Origin: Pseudobdellovibrionaceae bacterium
GTDB lineage: Bacteria; Bdellovibrionota; Bdellovibrionia; Bdellovibrionales; JAMPXM01
DNA length: 6,518 bases
Direction: 5' to 3'
Assembly: GCA_022843085.1 (NCBI GenBank)
Contig: JALHOI010000187.1
Span: forward strand, 1 to 6,518
In this document: piece by piece, positions 6,199-6,518 of the stretch
Numbering within the stretch: position 1 is the first letter of the stretch
Layout of the letters: every line of letters starts with the position of its first letter
The notes under the pieces: model-generated
Databases searched by the model: none
What the model saw: only the letters and a program-made list of their open reading frames with translations
Told to the model about the DNA's origin: nothing
Made by a program: the position numbers and the translations under genes

Positions 6199-6518
6199 TT
6201 ATTGGCTGGTTCCGGTCTGATTGATGTTCAAAAGCTTCTCTGGGAACTCGACCGGGGTCGAGCTGAGTCGCCGTTGGTAGATGACGAAATTCCTTATCAC
6301 AAGCTTCACATAGAGGCGGGTTTCATCATAGGGAATTTCTTCGATAAATTCGAGCGGATCGGGCCGTAGTCGAGTTTTAATCCAACCTTGAATCGCGCGA
6401 TCATTGGCGTTGTAGCCGCTCACCGCAAAAATGAATTGATCATCGTATTTCTTGAAAAGATTTTTTAAAAAATAAGTGCCGAGAGCAATATTTTTATCGG
6501 GATCGTACAAGTCTTCAG
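6199..6518 (-). CDS. Lytic murein transglycosylase (Slt type), C-terminal fragment
   Basis: The last 105 residues of a protein whose start lies beyond the right edge; it ends with TAA at 6201-6199. The pattern DLYDPDKNIALGTYFLKNLF, then FAVSGYNAN (28 residues into the open frame from the TTG at 6510), closely follows the second half of the SLT catalytic domain, where known enzymes read like DP..NI.LG..YL..LL and end in A.YNAGPGRV..W. These enzymes cleave the glycan strands of peptidoglycan in the periplasm, producing anhydromuropeptides. The catalytic Glu should be upstream, outside the window. The later PLEFIEEIPYDETRLYVKLV is the family's usual segment, in which a Glu-rich EIPYxETRxYV follows the active-site lobe. 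The YNAN replaces the usual YNAG. No true start is present: the TTG at 6510 is an internal Leu codon preceded by in-frame GAA GAC. It is followed by the protease gene after 88 bases with no terminator in between. Confidence 0.9.
   Translation of the reverse strand, partial: EDLYDPDKNIALGTYFLKNLFKKYDDQFIFAVSGYNANDRAIQGWIKTRLRPDPLEFIEEIPYDETRLYVKLVIRNFVIYQRRLSSTPVEFPEKLLNINQTGTSQ

Overview
The window looks like ordinary, densely coding chromosome from a Gram-negative (diderm) bacterium: a lipoprotein N-acyltransferase and a lytic murein transglycosylase both imply an outer membrane and a periplasmic cell wall. By eye the base composition is near 50% GC and codon use looks even across the genes. 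The divergent style of MutS2, the membrane-anchored subtilase and the zinc-ribbon membrane protein would suit the Bdellovibrionota or a related former deltaproteobacterial group. That placement is inference and not secure. I see no mobile element, tRNA, rRNA, CRISPR array or sign of recent transfer, and no gene-free stretch above 100 bases.

Layout from left to right. Positions 1-1986 on the minus strand encode most of a MutS2 protein; its C-terminal KOW/Smr end lies beyond the left edge. Fifteen bases upstream of it, on the same strand (2002-3618), is a complete apolipoprotein N-acyltransferase, lnt, with its Glu-Lys-Cys catalytic set intact. The two probably form an operon transcribed leftward. 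A 76-base divergent spacer (3619-3694) carries a 7-bp inverted repeat and possible promoter elements for lnt. A plus-strand gene (3695-4618) follows, encoding an unrecognised protein with two four-cysteine zinc-binding motifs, a helical middle and a C-terminal membrane hairpin.

That gene converges, with only 10 bases between stop codons, on a minus-strand gene (4629-6110) for a subtilisin-family (S8) serine protease with an N-terminal membrane anchor and all catalytic residues. Upstream of the protease is an 88-base spacer (6111-6198) holding a long-looped 8-bp inverted repeat and a short open frame that ends on the protease start codon. Last comes the C-terminal part of a Slt-type lytic transglycosylase (6199-6518, minus strand), cut by the right edge. 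No terminator is visible between it and the protease, so the two may be co-transcribed.

Three of the five main genes (lnt, protease, transglycosylase) act in the cell envelope; MutS2 is a DNA/ribosome-associated ATPase. I do not see a clear new multi-gene system. The items most worth a second look are the leader ORF plus hairpin before the protease, the two-zinc-ribbon membrane protein, and the lnt start region, which lacks a Shine-Dalgarno sequence and may be leaderless.
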